Source of the DNA: Nitrospirillum viridazoti CBAmc
GTDB taxonomy: Bacteria > Pseudomonadota > Alphaproteobacteria > Azospirillales > Azospirillaceae
Reading direction: 5' to 3'
DNA: 64,000 nt
NCBI RefSeq assembly: GCF_000730165.1
Contig: NZ_CP022111.1
Span: 1,302,001-1,366,000 of the forward strand
Of this stretch, positions 1 to 8,228 are shown in pieces. Position 1 is the first letter of the stretch. Each line of letters begins with the position of its first letter. The translations under genes were made by a program, and so were the position numbers. Below the pieces are notes generated by a model, which saw nothing but the letters and a program-made list of their open reading frames with translations, did not search any database and had not been told where the DNA came from.

Positions 1-1
1 C

Positions 2-127
2 CGCAACCATCTGGCCAACCCGCATTGGCCCTATGCCGCCGCCCTGAAGCTGGGCGTGGAGCGCCCGGCCTGGGTGCTGCCCGCCCCCTACGCCCACTGG
101 CTGCAACGCTACGCCGTCGAAGCTTAA
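2..127 (+). CDS. Old yellow enzyme (NADH:flavin oxidoreductase) family, C-terminal end only
   Basis: Only the last 41 codons and the TAA stop are in the window; the gene begins upstream. The tail reads RNHLANPHWPYAAALKLGV and then WVLPAPYAHWLQRY, which is the typical C-terminus of YqjM/NamA-type old yellow enzymes (LANPHWPYHAA...LGV..P.WVLP.PYAHWL). These FMN enzymes reduce activated C=C bonds with NAD(P)H. The stop lies 12 bases before the next start, so the two genes are probably co-transcribed. The family call is good, but the substrate cannot be judged from this fragment. Confidence 0.8.
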   Translation, partial: RNHLANPHWPYAAALKLGVERPAWVLPAPYAHWLQRYAVEA

Positions 128-139
128 GGAGAATTCTTA

Positions 140-439
140 ATGACTATTGCATTGATCGCCACCGTGACGCCTAAGCCCGAGGCCGTGGACAAGGTCGAAG
201 CGCTGATGCGCGAACTGACCGGCCATTCGCGGACCGAGCTGGGCGCCCGCCGCTACGACCTGTTCCGTGGCACCGACGCCACGGTCCGCTTCCACGTGTT
301 CGAGATCTATGCCGACGAGGCGGCCGTCGAGGCCCACCGCACCAGCCCGCACTACACGGCCTTCCGCGCGGCGGTGGGCGACCTGCTGGCAGAGGCGCCG
401 GTGGTGGTCTCCGCCACCCCGGTTGACACGGCGGAATAA
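140..439 (+). CDS. Putative quinol monooxygenase, ABM (antibiotic biosynthesis monooxygenase) domain, YgiN-like
   Basis: This 99-residue protein is the length of a single ABM-fold unit. It begins MTIALIATVTPKPEAVDKVEALMREL and has the family pattern RYDLFR near residue 38, then FHVFEIYADEAAVEAHRTSPHY with the conserved E-x-Y, AVEAH and SPHY elements. Such proteins are small cytoplasmic dimers acting on quinols or as cofactor-free monooxygenases. An AAGGAG ribosome site precedes the ATG. It follows an old-yellow-enzyme gene by 12 bases, suggesting a small redox operon for quinones or reactive carbonyls; that role is inferred. Confidence 0.8.
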   Translation: MTIALIATVTPKPEAVDKVEALMRELTGHSRTELGARRYDLFRGTDATVRFHVFEIYADEAAVEAHRTSPHYTAFRAAVGDLLAEAPVVVSATPVDTAE

Positions 440-563
440 GCACCAGGGGATCGCGGCGGCCGGATCTTGGCCGTCGCGATCCCCACCATGCGCCAATAGG
501 GGAACTTTCCGGTAAGATGGCGCCGTCATCGGCGCCACGGCGTCATTCTATGGAAAGCACCCC

Positions 564-941
564 ATGGGCATCACCCTGCGGCACCTGGACGGCCGCTATG
601 CCATCGTCCAGTTCCCACCCGACACCCCTGTCCCCAGCTGGTGGGAGGGCGACGGCTTCACCGCCCTGGCCCGGGATGATGAGGAACTATCGCTGATCTG
701 CCGGGAAGAGCGGGTGCCGCAAGACGTGAAGGCCGACCGCGACTGGGTGTGCCTGAAGTTCATCGGCCCCTTCGCCTTCGACCAGGCGGGCATCCTGCTG
801 TCCGTCATCCGCCCGTTGTCGGAGGATGGCATCGGCGTCTTCGTCACCTCCACCTTCAACACCGACCATCTCATGATCAAGGCGGAGAACCGGGACCGCA
901 CCCTGTCCCTGCTGAGAGCGGCGGGGCATAGCGTATCATAA
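564..941 (+). CDS. ACT-domain protein (ACT_7/CASTOR-like)
   Basis: A 125-residue soluble protein. The second half contains KFIGPFAFDQAGILLSVIRP followed by SEDGIGVFVTSTFNTDHLMI, the pattern of an ACT-type ligand-binding domain (a beta strand, a helix after GIL..V..PL, then G..VF..STF.TD..L). The N-terminal half (YAIVQFPP, SWW, LSLICREERVP) matches the companion domain in small bacterial ACT_7 proteins. These are thought to bind amino acids or similar ligands; no catalytic domain is attached. It stands alone upstream of the toxin-antitoxin pair, and its stop overlaps the first of two palindromes there. Confidence 0.7.
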   Translation: MGITLRHLDGRYAIVQFPPDTPVPSWWEGDGFTALARDDEELSLICREERVPQDVKADRDWVCLKFIGPFAFDQAGILLSVIRPLSEDGIGVFVTSTFNTDHLMIKAENRDRTLSLLRAAGHSVS

Positions 942-983
942 CATGACACAGTTCCACTTGTTATGTGTATCGTTTCATGATAC
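933..983. promoter_or_regulatory. Two related palindromes in front of higBA, candidate HigA operators
   Basis: The first site (933-949) reads GTATCAT-N3-ATGACAC and the second (967-983) reads GTATC-N7-GATAC. Both start with GTATC and are centred 34 bp apart, about three helical turns. HigA-type antitoxins commonly repress their own operon by binding palindromes immediately upstream of the toxin gene, so this is the expected place. The local sequence is also AT-rich compared with the flanks, as expected for a promoter. Assignment to HigA is inferred. Confidence 0.4.
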
Positions 984-1013
984 GTGAATAATCTCAATGA
1001 ATGACTGGTTGCG

Positions 1014-1295
1014 ATGATTAAAAGCACCAAGGGCAAGATCAGTGAGGCGGTGCTCACGGGCACGTTGACGAAAGGTTTTCCTGCGGACTTGGTGCGCGCG
1101 GCGCAGCGGAAATTGGCGATCCTTCACGCGGCGACCACCGTGGACGATCTGCGCGTTCCGCCCGGCAATCGCTTGGAAAAGCTGTCGGGAGACCGTGAAG
1201 GCCAGCATTCCATCCGCATCAACGATCAATGGCGCGTGTGTTTCCGCTGGGACGGCCAAGATGCCCATGATGTTGAAATCGTCGATTATCATTGA
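1014..1295 (+). CDS. higB: Type II toxin, RelE/HigB family
   Basis: This 93-residue basic protein resembles HigB ribosome-dependent mRNA endonucleases. It contains KGFPADLVRAAQRKLAILHA, then VPPGNRLEKLSGDREGQHSIRINDQWRVCFRW, where the L..L.GDR.G..SIRINDQWR.CF.W stretch is the family hallmark, and ends with VEIVDYH. The toxin gene precedes the antitoxin gene, as is typical for hig loci and opposite to most other families. The ATG follows an AT-rich promoter-like stretch with two palindromes. Twelve bases separate its stop from higA. Confidence 0.9.
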   Translation: MIKSTKGKISEAVLTGTLTKGFPADLVRAAQRKLAILHAATTVDDLRVPPGNRLEKLSGDREGQHSIRINDQWRVCFRWDGQDAHDVEIVDYH

Positions 1296-1307
1296 ACGGA
1301 GGCACCT

Positions 1308-1616
1308 GTGACCATCGATGCCCTGATCGCCATGCGCCCCGTCCATCCCGGCGAAGTCCTACGGGAGGAGTTCATGGAGCCCCTGGGCCTGACAGCGGGC
1401 AAGATCGCCAAGGCCTGCGGCGTGCCCCGCACACGGATCGAACGGGTGGCGAGCGAACAGACGGAAATGACGGCCGATACCGCCCTGCGCCTGGCCAAGG
1501 CGCTGGGCACCACGGCGCAGTTCTGGCTGAACCTGCAGACCACGCACAACCTGGCCCGCGCCCATCAGAGCGTAGACCTGTCGGCCGTGCAGGTGTTGCA
1601 CCACGCTGCGGAATAA
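1308..1616 (+). CDS. higA: HigA-family antitoxin with HTH (XRE) domain
   Basis: This 102-residue protein starts at a GTG preceded by CGGAGGCACCT, a good ribosome site. Residues 10-70 form a helix-turn-helix: PVHPGEVLREEFMEPLGLT, then KIAKACGVPRTRIERV. The characteristic HigA segment LRLAKALGTTAQFWLNLQ follows. It should neutralise HigB and repress the operon, probably through the palindromes upstream of higB. The C-terminus after residue 85 is short and variable. Identification is firm from motif and pairing. Confidence 0.9.
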   Translation: MTIDALIAMRPVHPGEVLREEFMEPLGLTAGKIAKACGVPRTRIERVASEQTEMTADTALRLAKALGTTAQFWLNLQTTHNLARAHQSVDLSAVQVLHHAAE

Positions 1617-1621
1617 AAATT

Positions 1622-1651
1622 TGGCCGGACGCCCTTGCGAGCGCCCGGCCA
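1622..1651 (-). terminator. Rho-independent terminator of the acd-etfB-etfA operon
   Basis: Read on the minus strand, an 11-bp stem (TGGCCGGGCGC pairing with GCGTCCGGCCA, one G-U pair) with an 8-base loop is followed immediately by AATTTTTATT. It lies 27 bases after the etfA stop. On the plus strand no T-run follows the stem, so it probably acts mainly on the etf transcript, although it sits between convergent genes. Confidence 0.75.
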
Positions 1652-1678
1652 GTTCACGGTGTTATTCCTTGAAAAGGC

Positions 1679-2629
1679 TCAGACCTCGGCGGTCAGTTCC
1701 GGCACGGCCTTGAACAGGTCGGCGACCAGGCCGTAGTCGGCGATCTGGAAGATCGGCGCCTCTTCGTCCTTGTTGATGGCGACGATGACCTTGCTGTCCT
1801 TCATGCCGGCCAGGTGCTGGATGGCGCCCGAGATGCCGACAGCGATGTACAGCTCCGGCGCCACGATCTTGCCTGTCTGCCCGACCTGGTAGTCGTTGGG
1901 CACGAAGCCGGCGTCCACCGCCGCGCGGGATGCGCCCACGGCCGCCCCCAGCTTGTCGGCCAGGGCCTCCAGCAGGGGGAAGTTGTCGCCCGACTGCATG
2001 CCCCGGCCGCCCGAGACGATCACCCGGGCCGACGTCAGCTCCGGCCGCTCGGACTTCGATACCTCCTGGCTCACGAACTTGGACAGGCCGGCATCAGCAG
2101 CGCCAGCGGCGGCCTCGACGGCTGCGCTGCCGCCCGTGGCGGCCACCGCCTCGAACGCCGTGCCGCGCACCGTCGCCACCTTCACCGGGTCCGACGACTG
2201 CACGGTGGCGATGGCGTTGCCGGCGTAGATGGGCCGGGTGAAGGTGTCGGGGCTTTCCACGCCGGTGATGTCGCTGATCTGCGCCACGTCCAGCAGGGCC
2301 GCGACGCGCGGCGCCACGTTCTTGCCGAAGGTGGTGCTGGGGGCCAGCACGTGGCTGTAGCCGCCGCTCTTGACCAGGCCCACCACCAGCGGGGCCACGT
2401 TCTCCGCCAGGCCGTGCGCCAGCTCGGCGGCGTCCGCCGTCAGCACCTTGGCGACACCGGCGACCTTGGCCGTTGCCTCGGCCACGGCACCCACGCCCTG
2501 CCCCCCGTCACTGTATCCAAGCACCAGCACATGCACATCGCCGCCCAGTTTGGATGCGGCACCCAGGGTGGTCAGCGTCGGGACCTTCACACCCTCCACC
2601 GAGGGCTCAGCGATAACAAGAGTCGTCAT
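1679..2629 (-). CDS. etfA: Electron transfer flavoprotein, alpha subunit
   Basis: A 316-residue protein with the alpha-subunit layout: an N-terminal domain starting [20 protein letters not shown] and a C-terminal FAD domain. The FAD domain carries the signature [20 protein letters not shown], then [25 protein letters not shown] and [20 protein letters not shown], and ends with [10 protein letters not shown] and YGLVADLF. With EtfB it takes electrons from acyl-CoA dehydrogenases and passes them to ETF:quinone oxidoreductase. The start lies 2 bases from the etfB stop, indicating tight translational coupling. The length is normal. Confidence 0.97.
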   Translation of the reverse strand: MTTLVIAEPSVEGVKVPTLTTLGAASKLGGDVHVLVLGYSDGGQGVGAVAEATAKVAGVAKVLTADAAELAHGLAENVAPLVVGLVKSGGYSHVLAPSTTFGKNVAPRVAALLDVAQISDITGVESPDTFTRPIYAGNAIATVQSSDPVKVATVRGTAFEAVAATGGSAAVEAAAGAADAGLSKFVSQEVSKSERPELTSARVIVSGGRGMQSGDNFPLLEALADKLGAAVGASRAAVDAGFVPNDYQVGQTGKIVAPELYIAVGISGAIQHLAGMKDSKVIVAINKDEEAPIFQIADYGLVADLFKAVPELTAEV

Positions 2630-2631
2630 GG

Positions 2632-3381
2632 TCAGATCACCCGCGCTTCGGTCTTCAGCTTGGCCACCAGCTCCTGGACGGAGCCCACCTTCACACCCCC
2701 GGCCCGCTTCGGCGGCTCCGCCACCTTCAGCGTCTTCAGGCGCGGCGTCAGGTCTACGCCCAAGCTGGCGGCGTCCACCGTCTCCAAGGGCTTCTTCTTG
2801 GCCTTCATGATGTTGGGCAGCGAGGCGTAGCGCGGCTCGTTCAGGCGCAGGTCGGTGGTCACCACCGCCGGCAGCTTCAGCTCCACCGTCTCCAGCCCGC
2901 CGTCGATCTCGCGAGTGACAGCAATGGTACCTTCAGCCGGCACCACCTTGCTGGCGAAGGTGCCCTGGGCCCAGCCCAGCAGGGCCGCCAGCATCTGGCC
3001 GGTCTGGTTGGCGTCGTCGTCGATGGCCTGCTTGCCCAGGATCACCAGGCCGGGCTGTTCCTTTTCCGCCAGCGCCTTCAGCGCCTTGGCCACGCCCAGC
3101 GACTGCGTCTCCACATCCGTCTGCACCAGGATGGCGCGATCGGCGCCCATGGCCAAAGCCGTGCGCAGCGTCTCTTGCGCCTGCGTCGGGCCCACGCTCA
3201 CCACCACGATCTCGGTGGCCTTGCCCGCCTCTTTCAGGCGCACAGCCTCCTCAACCGCGATCTCGTCGAACGGGTTCATCGACATCTTGACGTTGGCCGT
3301 CTCCACACCCATGCCGTCCGCCTTCACGCGAACCTTCACGTTGTAGTCAACGACCCGCTTGACCGCGACCAGCACTTTCAT
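2632..3381 (-). CDS. etfB: Electron transfer flavoprotein, beta subunit
   Basis: A 249-residue protein beginning [20 protein letters not shown], with the conserved [17 protein letters not shown] near residue 35, then [21 protein letters not shown] and the adenine-nucleotide/partner-binding end [20 protein letters not shown]. That last element includes the recognition-loop leucine used to dock acyl-CoA dehydrogenases. It forms the heterodimer with EtfA. Its start is 12 bases after the acyl-CoA dehydrogenase stop. Family, length and context agree. Confidence 0.97.
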   Translation of the reverse strand: MKVLVAVKRVVDYNVKVRVKADGMGVETANVKMSMNPFDEIAVEEAVRLKEAGKATEIVVVSVGPTQAQETLRTALAMGADRAILVQTDVETQSLGVAKALKALAEKEQPGLVILGKQAIDDDANQTGQMLAALLGWAQGTFASKVVPAEGTIAVTREIDGGLETVELKLPAVVTTDLRLNEPRYASLPNIMKAKKKPLETVDAASLGVDLTPRLKTLKVAEPPKRAGGVKVGSVQELVAKLKTEARVI

Positions 3382-3393
3382 CGCTCAAGTCCC

Positions 3394-4521
3394 TCAGAGG
3401 TTGCGGGAAATCACCAGCTTCTGGATGTCGCTGGTGCCCTCGTAAATCTGGCAGACGCGCACATCGCGATAGATGCGTTCCACCGGGAAATCATCGACAT
3501 AGCCATAGCCGCCGAAGGTCTGGATGGCGTCGGAGCAGACACGCTCCGCCATTTCCGAGGCGAACAGCTTGGCCATGGAGGCCTCCTTCAGGCAGGGCTG
3601 GCCCGCCTGGCGCAGGCTGGCGGCATGCAGCATCAGCTGGCGCGCCGCCTCGATGCGGGTGGCCATGTCCGCCAGGCGGAAGGCCACGGCCTGATGCTCG
3701 ATGATGGCCACACCCATGCTGGTGCGCTCGCGCGCATAGTCACGGGCAGCATTGAACGCCGCCTGGGCCATGCCCACGGACTGGGCGGCGATGCCGATGC
3801 GCCCGCCCTCCAGATTGGCGAGCGCGATGCGATAGCCCTGGCCGGGCTCACCCAGCATAGCCTCATGCGGCACCCGGACGTTATCGAACACGATCTGTGC
3901 GGTGTCGCTGCAGCGCTGGCCCAGCTTGTGCTCCAGCCGCGCGACGGTATAGCCGGGGGTATCGGTGGGCACCAGGAAGGCGGAGATGCCCTTCTTGCCG
4001 GCGGCCGGATCGGTGACGGCGAAGACCAGGGCCACGCCGGCGTTTTGGCCGTTGGTGATGAACTGCTTGGCGCCGTTGATGACCCAATGGTCGCCATCCC
4101 GCACGGCGCGGGTCTTGAGCGCGGACGCGTCGGAGCCCGCCTGCGGTTCCGTCAGGCAGAAGGCGCCCAGCATCTGGCCCGACGCCATGGCGCGCAGGTA
4201 GCGTTCCTTCTGCGCCGGGGTGCCGAATTTCAGGATGGGCGCGCAGCCGACGGAGTTGTGCACGCTCATGATGGTGGAGATGGCGCCATCGCCGGCCGCG
4301 ATCTCCTCGATCGCCAGGACGTAGGACAGGATGTCAGTACCGGCCCCGCCCCATTCCTCAGGCACCAGCATGCCCATCAGGCCCAGCTCACCCATGGCCT
4401 TGAGCTCATCGGCCGGGAAGGCGCTGGTGCGGTCGCGTTCCGCCGCCCCGGGCGCCAGCCGTTCACGGGCGAAGGCGCGCGCCATGTCGCGCACCATGGC
4501 CTGTTCCTCGGTGATCAGCAT
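3394..4521 (-). CDS. Acyl-CoA dehydrogenase
   Basis: A 375-residue FAD enzyme for alpha,beta-dehydrogenation of acyl-CoA. The start at 4521 ([20 protein letters not shown]) is chosen over an upstream in-frame codon because it has a GAGGAGG site about 9 bases away and matches the family N-terminus. Family motifs are [20 protein letters not shown], then [10 protein letters not shown], the C-terminal QTFGGYGY, and [18 protein letters not shown], which holds the catalytic glutamate of EGTSDIQ. It leads the operon with etfB-etfA. It resembles short- or branched-chain dehydrogenases; chain-length specificity cannot be read by eye. Confidence 0.95.
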   Translation of the reverse strand: MLITEEQAMVRDMARAFARERLAPGAAERDRTSAFPADELKAMGELGLMGMLVPEEWGGAGTDILSYVLAIEEIAAGDGAISTIMSVHNSVGCAPILKFGTPAQKERYLRAMASGQMLGAFCLTEPQAGSDASALKTRAVRDGDHWVINGAKQFITNGQNAGVALVFAVTDPAAGKKGISAFLVPTDTPGYTVARLEHKLGQRCSDTAQIVFDNVRVPHEAMLGEPGQGYRIALANLEGGRIGIAAQSVGMAQAAFNAARDYARERTSMGVAIIEHQAVAFRLADMATRIEAARQLMLHAASLRQAGQPCLKEASMAKLFASEMAERVCSDAIQTFGGYGYVDDFPVERIYRDVRVCQIYEGTSDIQKLVISRNL

Positions 4522-4616
4522 GGGGTGCGTTTCCTCCTCGCTTTTGGCCGGTGCTTTTGGGCCGGCTTGCCAGTTGCGGCCACAGTAGACATGATCGATC
4601 CAATCTGAAATGACCA

Positions 4617-4633
4617 ACCGGATCAAATCCGGT
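4617..4633. promoter_or_regulatory. Perfect inverted repeat between divergent acd and araC-type genes
   Basis: ACCGGAT-CAA-ATCCGGT is a perfect palindrome with 7-bp arms in the divergent intergenic region. It overlaps the earlier possible GTG start of the regulator at 4632, which argues for using the downstream GTG at 4668. It is a natural candidate operator for the AraC-type protein, controlling its own gene and the acyl-CoA dehydrogenase operon. AraC proteins more often bind direct repeats, so another factor remains possible. Confidence 0.45.
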
Positions 4634-4667
4634 GATCGTTTTTGTCAATCTGTCGGGATGTCGTCGC

Positions 4668-5690
4668 GTGGATAGGATCCTCCAGGACAAGAACAGCGTC
4701 GCGCCCTATTTCGTGGAGGCGGCGCTGGCCTGCGCCACCGCGCGGGGCCTGGACGCCGCCCCCCTGCGGCGCAAGGCCGGGCTGGAGGACGTGCCCGCCG
4801 GCGCCCGCGTACCGGTGACGACCTACGGCACGCTGCTGCGCCTGCTGGCCCAGGTGACGGATGACGAGTTCTTCGGCCTGGACACGCGGCGCATGAAGAT
4901 CGGCACCTTCTCCGTCATCTGCCTGCTGGCCCTGGGCGGCCGCGACCTGGGCCGGGCCTTGGACTTGGCCTGCCGTGGCTATAACAGCGTGTTCGACGGT
5001 ATGCGGGTGGGCGTCCGCCGCCAGGGCCGCCTGGCCTGCCTGGAAATCCGCGCCACGCCGCCCGGGCCGCCACCGGCACTGTTCGCGCAGGAAACGTTGA
5101 TGACCTACCTGCACGGTCTGGCCTGCTGGCTGGTGCGCCGGCGCATCCCCATAGCCGCCGCCGACGTCGCCCACCCCGCCCCGCCGCATGCGGAGGAGTA
5201 CAGGGTGCTCTACAGCTCCACCCTGCGCTTCGGCCAGGATGCCGCCCGCCTGTGGTTCGACGCCGCCCTGCTGGCCCTGCCGGTGGCGCAGGACGCGCGC
5301 ACGGCCGTCACCTTCCTGAACCGCGCACCGGAGAATTTCCTGGTACGCTACCGCAACCCGGACAGCTACGCCCGGCGCGTGGCCCAGATGCTGAGCCGCC
5401 AGCCGCCCGCCGCGTGGCCCGACTTCGACGCCGTGGCCCGCAGCTTGCGCTGTTCCCCCGCCACCCTGCGCCGCAGCCTGCGGCAGGAGGGGCGACCCTT
5501 CCAGGCCATCAAGGACGATTTGCGCCGCCGCGCGGCCGAGGCATCGCTGGCGGCGGGGACGGAACCCATCCCGGAGCTGGCGGCGCGGCTGGGCTTCGCC
5601 GAGACCAGCGCCTTCCACCGCGCCTTCCGCAAATGGACGGGCCAGGCCCCGGGCGCCTTCCGCGCGGCCAGCGGTGAACGCCTCAAATAA
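4668..5690 (+). CDS. AraC-family transcriptional regulator, divergent from acyl-CoA dehydrogenase operon
   Basis: About 340 residues. The N-terminal two-thirds matches the arabinose-binding-like domain of the OruR/ArgR group of AraC regulators (GLDAAPLRRKAGL near residue 20, then FFGLDTRRMKIGTFSVICLL). The C-terminal 90 residues form a double HTH: SLRCSPATLRRSLRQEGRPF, then AARLGFAETSAFHRAFRKWT and PGAFR. An earlier GTG start at 4632 is possible but overlaps a palindrome. It probably senses a fatty- or amino-acid-derived ligand and controls the divergent acd-etfBA genes. Its 3' end overlaps the convergent GGDEF-EAL gene by 8 bp. Confidence 0.85.
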   Translation: MDRILQDKNSVAPYFVEAALACATARGLDAAPLRRKAGLEDVPAGARVPVTTYGTLLRLLAQVTDDEFFGLDTRRMKIGTFSVICLLALGGRDLGRALDLACRGYNSVFDGMRVGVRRQGRLACLEIRATPPGPPPALFAQETLMTYLHGLACWLVRRRIPIAAADVAHPAPPHAEEYRVLYSSTLRFGQDAARLWFDAALLALPVAQDARTAVTFLNRAPENFLVRYRNPDSYARRVAQMLSRQPPAAWPDFDAVARSLRCSPATLRRSLRQEGRPFQAIKDDLRRRAAEASLAAGTEPIPELAARLGFAETSAFHRAFRKWTGQAPGAFRAASGERLK

Positions 5691-8226
5691 GCTTCGGGGC
5701 CGCCAGCAGCGCCTCGATCTCCAGGGCCGGCACCGGGCGGCTGATGAGGAAGCCCTGCATCTCGTCACAGCGCAGCAGGCGCAACAGCTTGGCCTGGTCC
5801 GCCGTCTCCACCCCCTCCGCCACCACCTTCAGGCCCAGGCTGTGGGCCAGCTGGATGATGGTGGACACGATGGTGGTGTCTTCCGATGTGGCGTCGATGC
5901 TGGAAACGAAGGCCCGGTCGATCTTCAGCGCCGTCAGCGGCAGGCGGGCGATATAGGCCAGCGAGGAATAGCCCGTGCCGAAATCGTCGATATAGACCTG
6001 CACGCCCATCTCGCGCAGGGCCGCGATCTTGGGGATGCAGGCCTGGATGTCACGCATCAGCACGCTTTCCGTGATCTCCAGATCCAGGCAGGCGCGCGCC
6101 GCCTCGTCCCGGTCCAGGCGGGCCCTCATCCCGTCCACGAAGTCATCGCGCGCCAGCTGCAGGGCGGAAACGTTGACGGCGATGCGCGGCGGCTTCAGCC
6201 CCTGGGCCCGCCAGCATTGGAAGTCCGTCACCGCCTGGCTCATGACCCAGTCGCCCATGTCGTGGATCAGGCCCAGCTCCTCCACCAGGGGGATGAACTC
6301 GGCCGGGCCCACGACGCCGCTCCCAGGCTCGTTCCAGCGGATCAGCGCCTCAAGGCCGGTGACGCGGCCGTCGCGCAGGTCGATCTTGGGTTGGTAGTGC
6401 AGCACATATTGCCGGTTTTCCAGCGCGGTGCGCAGCTGGGTTTCGCGCCGCAGGGCCTGGGCCAGGCGCTTGTTCATGCCCGTGGCGTAGAACAGCAGGC
6501 GCTCACGCGTGTCCTTGGCCTTCTTGAGCGCAATCTCCGCATGGGCAAACAGCGTTTCCCCATCCTCGGCATCGTCCGGAAACAAGGCCGCGCCCACGCG
6601 GGCGGACAGGCGCAGCTGCTCGCCGCCCGCCTGGATCACGGTGTCGAAGCAGGGAAGGATCCTCTCCCGCACCAGATGCGCGACGTCGCCCGCGCCCTTC
6701 ACCTCCGGCACCAGCATGCCGAAGCAGTCGGCGCCGACGCGGCCCACTGTGTCGGTGAGGGGGGCCGCGACGGACAGGCGGCGGGCCACCTCGCGCAGCA
6801 CCTCATCCCCGATGTCCAGGCCCAGGCTGTCGTTGATGCTGCGGAACCGCTCGACATCGACCAGGACCAAGGCCATCAGCCGCCGCTTGGCCCGCGCCCG
6901 CGCCACGTGCTGCGCCAGGCGGTCAGCGAACAGGCTGCGGTTCGCCAGGCCGGTCAGCCCGTCGTACAGCGCCAGGTAATCCAGGCGCAGGGCCTTGTGC
7001 AGGTGGTCCAGCGCGAAGGAGATGTTGCCCGCCATCTCGCGCAGCAGGGCCACCTCCTGCGCGTCGAAGCGGTCGGTCTCCATGGCCGACAGGACCATGA
7101 CGCCCACGGAGGCCCGATCCACCACCAGGGGCAGCACCAGGGTGGTCATCCCCTCGATACACTCCACCGCCGCCATCGGCACCTGATCCTGCAAGGCGGA
7201 GGCAACGATGGTGTCCAGAGGGTGGACCGTCCTTCCCGGCGCCAAATCCACCTGCATCGGCGGCAGCGCCGCCAAGCTCACGCCGTCGGCCGCCACGGGA
7301 ACCACCCGCCCCTCCTCGACCAGGCCGATCCACGCCTGGTGAAACTGGCCCTGGCCGGTGGCGATGCGGCAGGCGTCGGCGAACAGCTGGTGCTGGTCGT
7401 GCACGCGCACGATCAAGCCGTTGATGCCGCTGAGCACCGCCTGGGCGCGGGTCAGGCGGGCGATACGCTCCTCCAGCCGCAGGCGGTCGGTGACGTCACG
7501 GGCGATGCCCACCAGGCCGGTACCTTGGCCCTGTTCATCCACCACCGGCGCCACGGTGGCCGACACCCAGCGCTCCCCCAGCCGGCCCACTAAGTCCACC
7601 ACCGGCTTGCCGGTCTGCAGCACCATGCGCTCTTGCGCCTCGACGGCCTCGGCCCGAACCGGGTCCAGGAAATCGCCCACCCGCTTGCCCAGGCAGGTCA
7701 CGGGGCTTTCCACGCCCAGCTCACGGGCGGCGGCCCGGTTGACGCGCTGAAAGCGGTGGAGCCGGTCCTTGAAGAAGATGGCGTCCGGCATGCTGTCCAT
7801 CAGGTGATGCAGCAGCCGCTGCTCCTCCAGCAGGGCGCGGTGCAGCTCGCAATGCTCCACCGCCTTGTCCACCACCCGCCGCAGTTCCCTCGGATCCCAG
7901 GGCTTGGTGATGTAGCCGAAGATCTGGCCCTTGTTCACCGCCGCCACCACGGCGTCCAGGTCGGAATATCCGGTGAACAGGATGCGCGGCGCGTCCGACA
8001 GGCGGCTGGCGATGCCCAGGAATTCATGGCCGCTCAGGCCCGGCATGCGCTGGTCGGAAATGATGGCCGACAGGTCGGACTCATGTTCCAGCAGCTTCAG
8101 CGCCGCCTTGGGCGAGGTCTGCAGCAGGACGCGAAAGTCATCCTCGAGCAGATCTTCCATGGCCGCCAGCACCTGGGGCTCATCATCGACCACTAGGATG
8201 GTTTTCGCGTCCTTGCTCTGGGCCAT
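5683..8226 (-). CDS. Response regulator REC-PAS-GAF-GGDEF-EAL, probable c-di-GMP phosphodiesterase; last gene of chemosensory operon
   Basis: 847 residues. REC spans about 8-125 with phospho-acceptor D58 (IISDQRMPG) and conserved K108 (YITKPWD). PAS (about 140-255) and GAF (about 265-410) domains follow. The GGDEF domain (about 420-585) has its signature changed to GADCF (codons at 6722-6736) and lacks an obvious inhibitory RxxD site, so diguanylate cyclase activity is unlikely. The EAL domain (about 595-845) keeps EALIRW, AVNVSALQL, LEITES, DDFGTGYSSL, LKIDRAFV and VVAEGVET, the metal- and substrate-binding set, so hydrolysis of c-di-GMP is expected. It starts 2 bases after cheB, placing it as the output regulator of the system. 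Confidence 0.92.
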   Translation of the reverse strand: MAQSKDAKTILVVDDEPQVLAAMEDLLEDDFRVLLQTSPKAALKLLEHESDLSAIISDQRMPGLSGHEFLGIASRLSDAPRILFTGYSDLDAVVAAVNKGQIFGYITKPWDPRELRRVVDKAVEHCELHRALLEEQRLLHHLMDSMPDAIFFKDRLHRFQRVNRAAARELGVESPVTCLGKRVGDFLDPVRAEAVEAQERMVLQTGKPVVDLVGRLGERWVSATVAPVVDEQGQGTGLVGIARDVTDRLRLEERIARLTRAQAVLSGINGLIVRVHDQHQLFADACRIATGQGQFHQAWIGLVEEGRVVPVAADGVSLAALPPMQVDLAPGRTVHPLDTIVASALQDQVPMAAVECIEGMTTLVLPLVVDRASVGVMVLSAMETDRFDAQEVALLREMAGNISFALDHLHKALRLDYLALYDGLTGLANRSLFADRLAQHVARARAKRRLMALVLVDVERFRSINDSLGLDIGDEVLREVARRLSVAAPLTDTVGRVGADCFGMLVPEVKGAGDVAHLVRERILPCFDTVIQAGGEQLRLSARVGAALFPDDAEDGETLFAHAEIALKKAKDTRERLLFYATGMNKRLAQALRRETQLRTALENRQYVLHYQPKIDLRDGRVTGLEALIRWNEPGSGVVGPAEFIPLVEELGLIHDMGDWVMSQAVTDFQCWRAQGLKPPRIAVNVSALQLARDDFVDGMRARLDRDEAARACLDLEITESVLMRDIQACIPKIAALREMGVQVYIDDFGTGYSSLAYIARLPLTALKIDRAFVSSIDATSEDTTIVSTIIQLAHSLGLKVVAEGVETADQAKLLRLLRCDEMQGFLISRPVPALEIEALLAAPKLI

Positions 8227-8228
8227 GG

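Noticed and set aside
1814-2830. Long plus-strand open frame opposite etfA/etfB
   Set aside because: In this GC-rich DNA antisense frames are often open; the residues are His/Gly/Arg-rich with no motif, while the minus strand encodes clear ETF subunits.
4632-4667. Upstream GTG start for the AraC-type regulator
   Set aside because: It overlaps a perfect palindrome and has no good ribosome site; the GTG at 4668 is preferred, although weakly.
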